Assembly (NCBI RefSeq): GCF_000003815.2
Contig: NC_049982.1
Coordinates: forward strand, 20,077,139 to 20,141,138
Direction of reading: 5' to 3'
DNA length: 64,000 nucleotides
From: Branchiostoma floridae
Lineage: Eukaryota; Chordata; Leptocardii; Amphioxiformes; Branchiostomatidae
Positions 13,301-24,500 of this stretch are shown here, piece by piece (position 1 is the stretch's first letter; every line of letters starts with the position of its first letter). The position numbers and the translations under genes were made by a program. The notes below the pieces were generated by a model. The model made no database searches. It had not been told where the DNA came from and saw nothing but the letters and a program-made list of their open reading frames with translations.

Positions 13301-14110
13301 TGACACTTCGATCACTTCTTGTCTCCCAGACGTTCTTGGAGTGCGTAAGATTGCGTACGTTTGCCCGCTTCGGCCTTCAGCAGATCCAGGTGGACTGCCA
13401 CTACCTGCAGATGTACCTCTGGAGATTTGTGTCTGATGAGAAGTAAGTATAGAGAAAATAATACTTCTTACAAAAATGTATTGTGCCACAAGTTGACACT
13501 CCAATGCTTTAAGCTTCAATATGCTATTGTTATTGGCATCTCAGTATTAATGTTGACACTTTGATGGTGACTTCCAAACATATGGCAGTTAAGTGACAGA
13601 TTAGATATTACAGTTTTGTAACAGAAGACTGCATGTTTAAAAGTTTTGTGGGTATTGATGCAGAGCCTTTGCTTCAGCATGAAACCTTTCAAACTGACAT
13701 ATTGATTGTCTGTCTTCCAGCCTTGTGCACACCTTACTGGATGAGATAGTGGGCAGTGCCATCCATCGGTGTTTAGATCCTATAACCATGGAACCAAGTG
13801 TGAGTATACAATGCTCCTATGTGAACTGTAATACCTTTGAATGCTAGTGTAGCTTTGACTTGCCCATAGCAGTGTAACCATAGATTTTCTTTATTTATAT
13901 GTAGGGTAGGTCAGTTTAAGGTGCTTTGCATTGTCCTGTTACAAATACCGGTACATTTGTACATGTATTCCCATATCAGAAAAGCCATTTTTACATTAAC
14001 TTGTTACCATCTGTATTGTATTGTGAGACCTACATTTTGTAAAACACTTAATTTTGAAATGTACTGCCCTCTATCTACAGGTCATTGAAGTCATCTGTGA
14101 TCGAGGCTGA
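729..14110 (+). CDS. VPS51: VPS51, subunit of the GARP and EARP tethering complexes (22 exons, 5'-incomplete)
   Basis: VPS51 (Fat-free) joins VPS52, VPS53 and VPS54 (GARP) or VPS50 (EARP) to tether endosome-derived vesicles at the trans-Golgi and recycling endosomes. Exons: 729-808, 1360-1507, 1795-1880, 2237-2392, 2569-2642, 2831-2963, 3334-3422, 6035-6152, 6619-6722, 7026-7137, 7592-7692, 8052-8131, 9223-9362, 9681-9803, 9956-10060, 10533-10673, 12014-12124, 12292-12413, 12783-12909, 13330-13442, 13721-13799, 14081-14110. All phases agree and give about 789 aa, close to the vertebrate length of about 780. Recognisable stretches include [10 protein letters not shown] near the N-terminus, [32 protein letters not shown] and the C-terminal end VIEVICDRG. 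Only a short N-terminal exon is missing. The seventh intron houses an antisense esterase gene, and several introns carry foldback repeats. Exon edges were placed by eye. Confidence 0.95.
1241..1310. repeat. (TG)n microsatellite
   Basis: About 65 bp of nearly pure TG dinucleotide ending in a short GCGCGCG run. It lies in the VPS51 intron between the exons ending at 808 and starting at 1360. Its length is likely polymorphic, and the ORFs running through it are artefacts. Confidence 0.95.
4022..5239 (-). CDS. Arylacetamide deacetylase / neutral cholesterol ester hydrolase-like esterase, intronless and nested in a VPS51 intron
   Basis: A single uninterrupted frame encodes a complete AADAC/NCEH1-type serine hydrolase of the hormone-sensitive-lipase group: a type II ER-membrane protein with a lumenal catalytic domain acting on lipid or xenobiotic esters. 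The frame opens at 5293, but I choose the Met at 5239, giving 405 aa. From there the protein starts with a short hydrophobic signal anchor followed by Pro-rich residues, as in AADAC. Numbered from the 5293 Met, visible features are the oxyanion motif HGGG (132-135), GDSAGG with nucleophile Ser206, acid Asp360 (EHDSIRDNG) and His390 (SGFH). The whole gene lies antisense inside the VPS51 intron 3423-6034. Vertebrate relatives have several exons, so retroposition or intron loss is inferred. No poly(A) remnant was seen. AADAC versus NCEH1 orthology is undecided. Confidence 0.9.
   Translation of the reverse strand: MAALTKASVVLALLAVLAAWHYFPPVPEGIAEKGKFRGLIFSIILQDDLATVAEFLGLTTKLAFMRAMQEVLEVKLEDPSVKVTDTTFAGVKVRLYEPIGGKKTGKGPGLIYYHGGGFCLFDVNSHHHITFHLAKTLGVTVVSVDYRLAPEHVYPAALDDCLAATKHFIRHAEQYNVDPSRIAVAGDSAGGHLSATVSLKLSQQNFTPMPRLQALIYPGTQFVSLDTPSYRQSGHVYPLTNEKVALFLSNYLVGDLSLVQTFLTHENLSDKFNSSHYADYLDPHLINPNIPPRPPGKKMSADEVGLKPKGANLLHPYISPLMAEQTDLKQLPMTYIAVCEHDSIRDNGIFFSKRLEKAGVQVQLKHYMSGFHMVFQLFGYVPEFARFEVGQEMMDDLVFYLREHL
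5651..5852. repeat. CA-rich low-complexity tract
   Basis: About 200 bp of degenerate CACA/TGCACATG repeats ending in a pure (CA)n run. It lies between the nested esterase gene and the next VPS51 exon. Overlapping ORFs here on both strands are composition artefacts. Confidence 0.9.
6240..6519. repeat. Foldback (MITE-like) element, about 280 bp
   Basis: The two halves are inverted copies. The left end reads TTCACCTTTATAC and the right end is its complement around 6503-6518. Inside, the segments near 6340-6400 and 6425-6495 match each other as diverged inverted arms (shared core ATCAAGTC). The element sits in the VPS51 intron 6153-6618. No coding capacity is visible, and no target duplication was identified with certainty. 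Confidence 0.7.
8560..9045 (+). repeat. Interspersed repeat ending in CATTTCATGGAGGT (copy 1)
   Basis: Moderately GC-rich block inside the VPS51 intron 8132-9222. Its right-hand part, about 8860-9040, recurs in reverse orientation near 55405-55600: the GGGGCCCAAAATCTAATC segment, the CAATCCACCCAACCGTTCTTGAG-like segment, the CA-rich stretch, and the final CCTCCATTCCATTACATTTC-type end. A shared 3' end and an unmatched 5' part suggest a 5'-truncated retroelement or a non-autonomous element. The ORFs inside it have no recognised domain. Confidence 0.65.
11084..11262. repeat. MITE, TACTGTAAATGCA family (copy 1)
   Basis: A 179-bp foldback element beginning TACTGTAAATGCA and ending with its complement TGCATTTACAGTA. 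Inside are repeated GCGGTTTTAACC/CCACCGCAAA motifs in inverted order. It lies in the VPS51 intron 10674-12013. The same family recurs at 21965-22176, with more decayed relatives elsewhere in the window. Confidence 0.8.
11602..11779. repeat. Diverged TACTGTAAATG-family MITE (copy 2)
   Basis: It starts CTGTAAATGTTAAAC and ends TTTACATTTACTGTAA. The interior again carries GTGGCGGTTTTATTTTC and its inverted counterpart near 11735-11752. It is clearly older than copy 1 because the arms are more mismatched. It lies in the same VPS51 intron. Confidence 0.6.
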
Positions 14111-17100
14111 GGAAGATGCTGACACAGTAATTCATGAGATGATCTAACTGTATCATGTACTGAGATGTTGAGGGACTTTACCTCTAGTTACTGGCATGTG
14201 GCAACAACCAGATTTATAGAGTAGCAAAATTTGTGCCATCACAACCAGTAGACACAGTTGAAGTGCACATAAGATGATGTAAAATTTCTATATGATGTGA
14301 ATATCTAGCTATCATTGTTTTGATCATACAACGATTGGTATATGTGCAATGGACATTGTATCTTCATTGCTGTACAGTAAAGCCTCCACTTATTGGATAG
14401 TCTTGGACCATAGTGAAGACTGTTAGTCTGAATTGAAATGCAGGATCATACAGATTTCAAATATATATATCACTGTTCTTCCCTTGACTGCTGACCTATA
14501 CTTCTCCATATGTGAAGTACATAGGTCAGTAGGAGCTGTCAGTCAAAGGTAAGCTTGGTTAGCCCTGACTACAATATTGTCAGTGAAACCAATAGAATAA
14601 AAGAGTAGGAAAGATTGTAAGTAGCATAGCCACAAAATTTTAATAACTTGAAAGTTGTTATAAGTTGTTGGTATAAGCCATCAAGTACAATCATGGTTGA
14701 ACTGTAACTTGCAACACAAAAAGCTTTGTTTAAGTTCAATTTGGTTGTGTTGAAGGTTACAGTTCAATTTTGATTCCCTATAAATGATAACGTTTGAGAA
14801 AGTACCTTGTTTTACATAAATCAGATGTAAAGACTATTTCATGAGAAAGGACAACTTTCAGACATTTTAGTAGAGTTTTGTCGTACAATATGTTTAATGC
14901 ACAAAGTTGGGTCAAATCCATGTTGTGTGAACAGCAGCTAAGTAAGATAACTGTATTGTGCAATATGGTAATTTTGATTGTGATCCTAAAATTGACTAAA
15001 ACTGCCTTTAATTTGCCTATGACATGTGTACTATGTAGATACATTTGAAGTACCAGTCTTGATTGTCCATTCATTATCAGCTTCTGCAACACTAGGTACT
15101 ACATGTTTTGGTGCAAAAAAGGCAAATACAATAGCCAACATTATGCAAACTTGATATGTAGTCCAAGATAAACTTTGAAAGCAGACCTGGTAATAAAAGT
15201 ACTGTCATAACATCAATATCTTCTGAGTACCTTCCTTTGAATTAATCAGAGGACCAACAGTACCCACAACAAGGGTTGTATTGTTTAAATGGATCAGTAA
15301 AACTCATATTCAGGTGTCTGTAACATTAGTAATCTCCAAGCAGNNNNNNNNNNNNNNNNNNNNNNNNNNNNNNNNNNNNNNNNNNNNNNNNNNNNNNNNN
15401 NNNNNNNNNNNNNNNNNNNNNNNNNNNNNNNNNNNNNNNNNNNCTTCTACCATGGTAACTTTTGTCTTCACAGTGTACTGGTTGGAATACCTGTACTAAT
15501 AGCTAGGTGTCATTATTACCTGTTCCACGTTAAGCACCAGTCTGCAGGGGTACAATAAACACAGACACCTGCGGCACTAGTACTTAGCATGGGGCAGGCC
15601 AATCACTGGTGCTTCTGTCCTAATGTCTTTATAATACTGGATGTGGTCATCAGAATAATAATAAGATAATATGTTTTCTAAGTCTGACTCAGAAGAGGTG
15701 ACATAAGAACCAAAGCACAAGTCAATCTTTTATTGTTGTTTTTCTACCCCTTTCCCTTTTTTGGCATAAAATGTTTGAGTTCCACCTTGCAAACTTGCTC
15801 TTAGAAAAAATGACGTCCATGCCAAGTTTTTTTAGGCTATTGTTATCCCCCCACCCCCCCTCCCCCAAAACAAAATTCATACAGAAATAGCTTTAAAATT
15901 AACAATTGAAATGTTTTGTTACTCTTTTCTATTTTCTGTATCACACTATGGAGGTTTTATCTCCTTGATCACACATAGCCTGGAAACCATACAAATTGTA
16001 CATTCTATCATGGGAAAGGTGTGAAGTCTGAATATATTTGGTTTGACATCTGATCTAGAGGTGGATAGCTTTTAACCCAGTACAGTCCACTGCTAGGAAT
16101 GTGGACACCCAGATAAAGTATAAAACAAACAACTGCTGTAACAGTTATATACTATTGAAGTGACATCAGGTGGGCTTGGCTGCCATGACAACTGTGACTG
16201 GACCTCTTGGTTGGTGAAGTTTGAAGCATTAGAAATGTTCCCTGTTGTAAGTAGGACTGCGCAGGGGATAGAATCAGTCCACAGCACTCCCTGCGGCAGT
16301 ACTACTTAGCACAGAGACAGTCGCTTTCATCTCAAACTACTTCTCATATCTTCATCCCTTAACAGTCAGGAAGATAGGTGGGCTGCACCTTAATCCACTC
16401 CTTCCCTGTATAACATATCTTAAGAAAAACTGCATTTTGTAATAGAAATGAGTGTGTTCTGGAAAATTCAGACTAGAGATCATGAGAAACAGGAATGCTG
16501 GACTGACATACTCCCTAACCAAAGGCTACTGTTGCTGTTGTCTGAAATACCTTCTGTTACATTTGCTTGAATTCTGCTTGATTGGTCTACCAGTCTTTTA
16601 GTAACCTATCATGATGTGCAAATACTGTGAGTTACTGTCAGTGTATGATGACAATTGTACATAGAACATTGAATAACACAAACTAAAAGAACAAGAACAA
16701 TATGGCCATAGAAAAAGAACTATGGAAGTAAAAACTCATGATGGATTTTGGAGAAACTGAAATCTAAAAAACTTTGTTTGCCAAGTCATCATTATCTTAT
16801 TTTATTGATCGTTTCACAAATCCAGGAGTAGTCTTTTCCAAAGTACACTCAATTTCAGGAAAGGGGAAAGCCAGCTGAAAAACTGTTAACTTTCATTGGT
16901 CAAGCAAAATACTTCTTGGCAGGTACATTGTGTACCGATATGTTTTCTTATGACTGAACACAAAAAGGATTTTACAGGCATACAGGAAATACACATGGCA
17001 ATATATTTACCACAACAGTTATGAAAACAATAATGTTGTGAATCTACTTCTACCTGTTAGCAAGTGAATTTTCTGAAGAATAGTTCTGTCTTATATTCCT

Positions 17101-17481
17101 TATTTGTATGCCAAAAATACATAAGGGCCATTCATAGTTAACATATTGAAAACTATCCAGCAACATTGTTCATTATAACTGTAGGGAATTGATATACAAT
17201 TTAGTGCCGGGGGCATCTTATGACAATACTCACCATGTTATGTTTATGTCAGATTACACTTGGTCACATAGTCAAGGTGGTCATTTTTCTGAGAGTTGGA
17301 AAGGAGGATGTGCTTTTATATACTCAAATTTATATCTTGATCAAATGATGATGAAACATACAATGTGCATGTATATGACATTCATACACACTGTAACTAC
17401 ATGTATATGACCATACTAGAATAAAACTGTTTTGGCAAATACATGGTATCACTAGTAGTTTACAGACTCACCTCTCTTGCA
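14111..17481. other. VPS51 3' UTR and intergenic sequence, contains an assembly gap
   Basis: Sequence following the VPS51 stop. A candidate AATAAA poly(A) signal lies at 14596-14601. Two short inverted repeats, around 14485-14553 and 14697-14768, could fold as hairpins in the 3' UTR. The rest is AT-rich without a recognised exon. The N run at 15344-15443 hides an unknown amount of sequence. Confidence 0.5.
15344..15443. other. Assembly gap (100 N)
   Basis: Exactly 100 consecutive N, the usual placeholder for a gap of unknown size. Any exon joining 14111-15343 to the candidate exons near 17.5 kb could be missing here. Confidence 0.99.
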
Positions 17482-18188
17482 GCTGGAAGTCTCCACACAG
17501 CCATCTCTGTGTGTGCTCTGAGTCTGAAACCTGCCATCACTGCACGATTCAGAGCTGCGGACACAGCCTTTATGTCCTCCCAGCCAGGGGTAAGGCCACC
17601 TCCCACCCCCTATCATCACTTATATTCAAAAATAATGATGCAGGAAATTGAGGTCTTGTGTGGAAATTAGCCAGGCCCTTGGGAGGAAATGGTTGGGCTT
17701 GTCGGAACCCTTATTAAGACATTTGGCCATTAAATACTTCCGCAGGAGAATGGTCCATTTTCGAGGGAAGTCCCTGGTACCGTGCGAGCATGTTATAAAC
17801 TCCAGAACAGGTTTTTGAACCATAATTCAAGAAGGTTGTGCATTTTGTTCAACAGCCACATACTGTTCATCTACAAAACTTAGTCATCTGGTTGGAAATT
17901 TTCTTTGTAAGGATTTGTATTGGTTAAAAAGTATACTGCCTCCCCTTGTTGGCTTCGATTCCTGTGCCTTTTGTGATGTTAAACGATGCTCTTACTATGC
18001 ATGTCTCCCCCATCAGTACCATCACCAGGATCAACTACCAGCCTTTGCTGGATCCCTGCACAATGAAGGAGTTGTCTCACCAAACACTGACAAGGAAAGA
18101 AGCCAAACATTGGAAGAAAAGAGGAGGGCGACACTGAGGGATGAAAGAGCAGTCAGAAAAAGGAAAGCACCAACACTCCTGTGTCAGG
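17482..18188 (+). CDS. Two candidate exons of an unidentified gene
   Basis: Segment 17482-17589 is preceded by a pyrimidine tract and CTTGCAG and followed by GTAAGG. It is open in a frame reading SLHTAISVCALSLKPAITAR and onward. A second segment starts after CCCCCATCAG at 18016. Joined in phase it continues open through a charged, Lys/Arg/Glu-rich stretch to about 18188. I do not recognise the peptide. The segments could be terminal exons of a gene interrupted by the gap at 15344, exons of a noncoding RNA, or chance ORFs. Confidence 0.25.
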
Positions 18189-21100
18189 TTCACAAGGTCA
18201 AACCATTTCTGGGCTTTTCATCCATTTTACTGTTTTCAGAAGCATTTATCGGGCCTTGTTGCTGGTTTTGTGGTTTGATAATAGGTCATGTTGGAGGCTT
18301 CAGTATATCTAATCTGATTTCGTTCACTACTATCGGAACATACTATTAAAGATATGACTTGTCAGACATCAGAAACATTGTATTTCTAAGTACGTTATAA
18401 TAATTTGTGTTTTCAAAGGATGTATAATGTCAAGAGAGTGGCAGTCGTTTGAGACATCTGGGTGTCTAGCTGTGGTCATCTGGTAATGAGCTTGACTTTG
18501 AAAATGCATGCATTGTCCAGTTTAACATGAAAATTTCAGGGCTTCTGCAGTTTTTTTGACTGTGTGCTGACATTGGCCCTTTTGGTACTGCCTAGCTATA
18601 TCTAGTGAAAACTATAATTGTACATGTATGTATGGAGATCTATTGCACTCTTACCCAATCATGTATTGAGATTATGACAGAAACACACATCCCCACAGCA
18701 CAAGATGTCAGAATTATACTCTTTAATTTCAGGCGTACAACATAGCATAGAAAATTCAAATCCATCAGTATTGGAATAACTGAACTAAATAGTATTGAAA
18801 TGATATATGTGTGAATTATAATGACTTAACTGTTACATAGAAGGAAAATATATACCAGATGCTATCTATCCCTTATGTAGAGTGTCATTCCCTAGGTCAA
18901 TACAGCTGCACACCAGCCCCTATCACACATACCTATTTCTATATGGACTCCATTAGTAGACATTATTCCCAGAATTGCCAACTACCCCTACTTGAGCCAT
19001 AATTGTAAAATGAGTGCAATTTCCCTTTCAGGACACCATTGTCATAATTGTGGTTACAAAGAGTTCATGAATGTGAGCATGTATTTTCTTACATTTTAAA
19101 TACAAGATAAACATATGCTACTTGAAAATTTGCACAGCTGGCAAAAAATTAAAGTCTTTGCTAATGAATTTCCATACTAAATAGCAATCATTATGGCATT
19201 TTTGTTACGAGATAAATCATGGTACAAAATGTAGTACCCTAATATCTAAACATAGGACACATGGCATAGAGCTGAATGGTCTTATCTCAGATAAGTGTTA
19301 ACTTTGTTTTAATAGACAAGGACAAGGTTCCACACCACAGTTTGCTACGCTACCGACTGAAGAATAGCTACTTTCTTCTCGAGCTAGGTTTGTAACATAC
19401 AAGGTTGATACAAAAGTGACATTGTATACTGTACAGTACGGTACAAGAACACTACAGATGCCCTGGGTGATAAAAGATGCAGTTATATCAGACACAGTAC
19501 TTCCTGATTTGTTCAAATCATTGAGATATTCTGAAGGCCTCAGTTTTTGTTGCTCTTTGTGCGTGTGTCTGTTACCAGATAGACATGCCAAGAAATGCTT
19601 GTTTCAGACTTTTGCTCATCATGATCATGATTATCACATTTGTAATCTGCAGACCTTCCCATGACTATGGTCTTCCGAAATGCAGCTATCCTGCTTTAAT
19701 GCACAATACATGTTGTGAGCTGGGGTATCAGTATACCATTCCTTATAATTCCAGAACTATCACTCGCACCATATTATGGAAATACAAAGATCACAGGTTC
19801 AAGTACTATCACAGATCTTAGGCGAAGAACAGTATAGCTGCCAGGGTGGAAGGTCTTATTTTGGTCACAGTTTCAATATCTGAGTCTTATACAAAAGACA
19901 AAAAGATCCCCTTGAAAATGCTCATTTTTCCCACAATGTTCAACAATATCATCTTAAGATGAAAGTGATTCTTTGCTAAAGAACATCTGAGGTCGATGTT
20001 GAATGACCTTGCATATAGATGACCAACAGTGAAAAGCAAGATGATCAGAACTTTTGTTTTCAAATGTCTTCCACGTGGCAGCCACTTCCAATAGAACATG
20101 GTTGTGTGGACAACCTTCAGTCAGGAACTGTTCTTTTACTACTGAGATGCAGGCTTAACCTCCTCTGCTGCCTATTATATAGTAACCCAGTAACCAATAG
20201 AGAATTTGCAGCCAAACGGCTACTTCAGTGTGCTTAAGTTTAAAGTATTAGACATACAGTGCACTTAAATCAATCAAAATCATTGTAACTAAAGTGAATA
20301 TAGTCAAGATGTGAACCTTGGATGTAAGGGACCTTGCATAATGCGGGTTTAAGTCTGTCAGAAAGCTGTGCCACAAGCTACATGTACATACATTATAGTA
20401 CAATTTCTGATAATAATGATTTTCTGATTGATAATAAGGGTATTCAAGAGGTAATGATCTTATTAATATTCCTCCTGATAAACTACACCAGATTCAGTCA
20501 TAGTGAGCACTTCATTACACTATGCTGCTAACAGACCTATTTTCTTTTAATAAACATAACATCATATTATATAGCTGCATCATACTGTAACTATGGTACT
20601 CAGGAGTATTGCCTGTGGCAAAACCTAGTGGCTCTGAAATTGATCACACTCTAGTTTCATATCTATTGCTCATTGTGTGACTCTCTATGAAGTCAATCTG
20701 TCAATGCCACTGCATTGAGACCAACATCTTACTAGTTACAATATACTAAGTACACGTACTATAATCAAGTCTGGTACTGTTACTTTCCATAAATCATATT
20801 ATGTATCAATTTTCTTTGTCCATAACCATTACCGACAATGCATTTATCTAGTATACCTTCAAGTTCAATTTTTGTCAGATTCTTTCCTAATTCACCAACA
20901 AGGATGCACATGACCTTTTTAAACTGCAAGTTAAATCACACATCATGGAACACTTTATCACTGCAGTTACATGTGGAACATTACATGCATATCTCACCAT
21001 TTTCAGAATTATTATCATTCTTACATTTGTCCAAAAGCAGTCTATATTTCATTGCATTCAGTCGTCTTCCTTAGGTTCTGTCCTTTTCCATTCATTGCTG

Positions 21101-21508
21101 AGTTGCTAAACTTATATTTGCAAAAGTCTGCTAGCAATTTTTTTCCTACAGCAAGTCCTCGGGAAAGTCTTCAACATCGATTCTGTGTCCTTGCATTACA
21201 TTAAAACATACAGGACCAGGATATCCAGCATAGCAAATTCACCACTCACTAGTTAGAGACTTTGAAAACATCTGGTGCTACATACCTGAAGTTAGCTACC
21301 ATAGGAATACAACCTTGAAAGCTGTTTTATCTCTGCCATATCTTATTATCAAAAGAGTTATAGAATTGAAATCTGAAACTAAGCAATTTGAAGATGTCTA
21401 GAAAAGAACTTAAGATGCCACATATTATACTTATATGTGGTTGTTATTGGTACTTCTCCAATAAAATCTGGAGATTAATCTCCGGGTGCACTGTGGGTAG
21501 GAGGCACT
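18189..21508. other. Intergenic sequence and probable WDR1 3' UTR
   Basis: About 3.3 kb of AT-rich sequence between the candidate exons and the WDR1 stop codon. The part adjoining 21508 is presumably WDR1 3' UTR. I see no conserved coding segment, RNA gene or clear repeat here. Confidence 0.45.
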
Positions 21509-24500
21509 TCAGTACTTGATGTCCCACTGCCGGATGGCGTTATCCGTTCCTACGGAGATGAGCTTGTTGTCTGTCAACCACTCCAGGCCCACGATTTGGC
21601 TTATCGGATGGGCACCTGAGAGAAAGAATGTAGAGTTCAGAATGGCATAATATACCAGTCAGCTACGCTCTGGTACGAGGCATGGTAAAAAAAATGCATG
21701 TCTCAGAAACAGTACAAAGTTTGTCATGCATCTCTGTAAGGTTGACACAGCACTGCCAGTGTTGCAGTTATATCGAAAATACCTCATACATGTACTATAA
21801 AACATTCAAAGTTTCAATGATACATGGTATATCATCCTCATCGTCTTCCCCTTATTTTCAGGTTGAGGTTACTACACACATCAATTTTACTTTGTTAAAC
21901 TACATTGTACCACTAAAGTTTTGCCCAAAGTGTAAAAAAATCAAATACAAAAATTAAAAAAAGATACTGTAAATGTTTTTAAGTTCGCGGGGATCTAATT
22001 TCGCGGTAGCGGGAAAAACGACTTTTCGCGGTGGATTTATGTTCGCGGTAACACCATACACTGCAATCTAATATCATAGTAGAAAAATGTTCGCGGTGGT
22101 TTTAAATTCGCGGTGAAGTGGTCACCGCGAAAACCGCGAACATTAATCCACCGCGAACATTTCTGCATTTACAGTAGTCCCAACTTACTGGCCCTAATTT
22201 TTTCAGGACCGAAACAAGAAACACCACATTTTCCCTAGGCCTAGTGTCAATTCATTTGTTGCAATTAGATGCTAAGCCTGACCCATCAGATGTGTGCCTG
22301 ATAGATCATACCATAATCATTAATACTAGATATGGGTTGGTAGTAGAACAGAATAAGGTTCTTGACTGTTACATGTGATGGAACATAATCTTATACTTAC
22401 CCTTCATTTCAAACCTATTGTACGGTTTAGCCAGATCCCAGATGACGATGTTGGTATCCAGAGATCCGCTGGCCAGATGTGTGCTGCTGGGGTTCCATGC
22501 CACACAGGTGACCATGGCGTTCTGCATCCACGCATCTGTGCCCTGGACATCCTGGAGGGACAGACAGAAGGGTGGGACCACTGAATAACAGCAGCACTCA
22601 GACTGGTTCATCACAAATAAACAAGGAATTTACTACATCCTGACTCATTTGTAACCCTTTCTACTGTGAATTTCAAAGTCATGGAAACTAAGATCTCAGT
22701 CTTTAACACAGGCTTATCACTCCTGTCTTTAGAATTTGAGCAATAATGTTTCTCATCTTTCAGATCTTTCTACCACAACAAATGATCAAAAAGTGCCACC
22801 TAGCAGGACAAGGGAATAATGCAGTTTGTTGGGACAGAAGGCTTCATTAGAGACCCATTGTTATGTGAACAGATAAAACAACTTTACCACATAGCCAGCA
22901 GAAGCGTCCAGGGTTGTGATATGTCTGGATGTCTGTGCACAGGACAGGTACCTGCCGTCGGGGGAGAACGCAAACGCAGTGACAGCACCCTTCAGCTGGA
23001 TGGTCTTACACTCCACCAGGGTGTCTCCTGCCAGGTTATACACATACAGCTTCTTGTCCTATTTAAGATGAGAGATAAACTAATTGCTTCACATTTCACA
23101 ATTCAAGGGGAGATCTATGTTTTAAGGATTAAAACAAAGATGGTTTACACATGCTAAGATATTTGTATTCGCAGGGCAAAATTGTTTATAGAGAACACTT
23201 TAACCTTACCCAAAACAGTTATAGTGGGTACATCTACTGAAGGCTTGTTCAATACAAAACCCTCCATCAAAAAAGCTGTGCCAATGTCATTTAACAATAC
23301 CTTAAGCATGTACATGTATTTATCACAACAAATGTGAATAGTGAATACCTTTCCTCCCACCATAACCTGAGTCTGGTTGGGATGCACGCCGGCAGCAGTC
23401 GCTTCGTAATTGACGGGCAAGCTGAAGACCTTCCTCCCATTTCTCAACACAACCACCTTGAAAGAACAGACGATTGTGTTTAAATTTATCTAATCTAGTC
23501 ACTACCCTAAGTCTGAATGCAGACTGTTGCCCAATGGGGGAGGAGGGGGGCAACCTGCTATAAACCTTTGCACAAAAATCAACAAAATGAGAAAGCAATC
23601 AATCCATGTTCTAAGTACACATTTAGGACTTTCCCAATCTACATTCTACCTTGTACAAGAGTACTGTAACAGGTACTGTTGGGCCAGCGCAATCAGAGTC
23701 ATCAATATTCAAAATACAAACGTGCAACATGCACCTTGTTTTCAAGATTTGCACGTAAAAATATTCTTAACATGCAGATGCAGAAACTACTACTATTTTG
23801 CATGTATTACTAAACTTTTTCAAATTGCATGCAAACTTTCGACCAACACGCAACTTTCCATGTAACCAAAAAAAAGACATATTTCGAACACTGCACAGTA
23901 ATAAATTGCAATTTTTTCAGTCTTGTACTCTGATTTGCTATACAATGACTATCCCAACCAAAAAAACAACATCCAAATGCAGATGCAGACATGGATCCAG
24001 ATGTGGATCACAGAGTTCTGGATAAAACTAAGACTTGTTATGACAGTTAAACAAAATAGGATAGCAAAGATAATGCTTCCTAACAACTTTCATACATTTC
24101 ATTATTCAATGACAAGTAATAACAGTGCAGACTGATGCATTCCTCACCTCATTTATACAGGCAGCCACTGACACACCATCCTTGCCCACTCCAACACCTA
24201 GAGGCGTTGAGTCCATTGTTATAGCATCTGGTCTGAAACACATACATGTACATGGAAGAGCCAGTGTAACACAGGACTTTTATACGTTAGTGCAATGACC
24301 AATTGGTTAATTCAAAATGACAGTACAGAGTCTAAGATACCTTGCAAACATAAATAAGAGTGGACATGAAGAGAAATACCAGTTTGGCTAAAGGGACTAA
24401 ACTTATGCATTTAAAGATATATCCAGATCAAAAGGCTAAGCAAGGTAGAAGGGAGAAGAAGGGTTTTCTTACCCGTACTCATTCCCAGGTACAGACGTGT

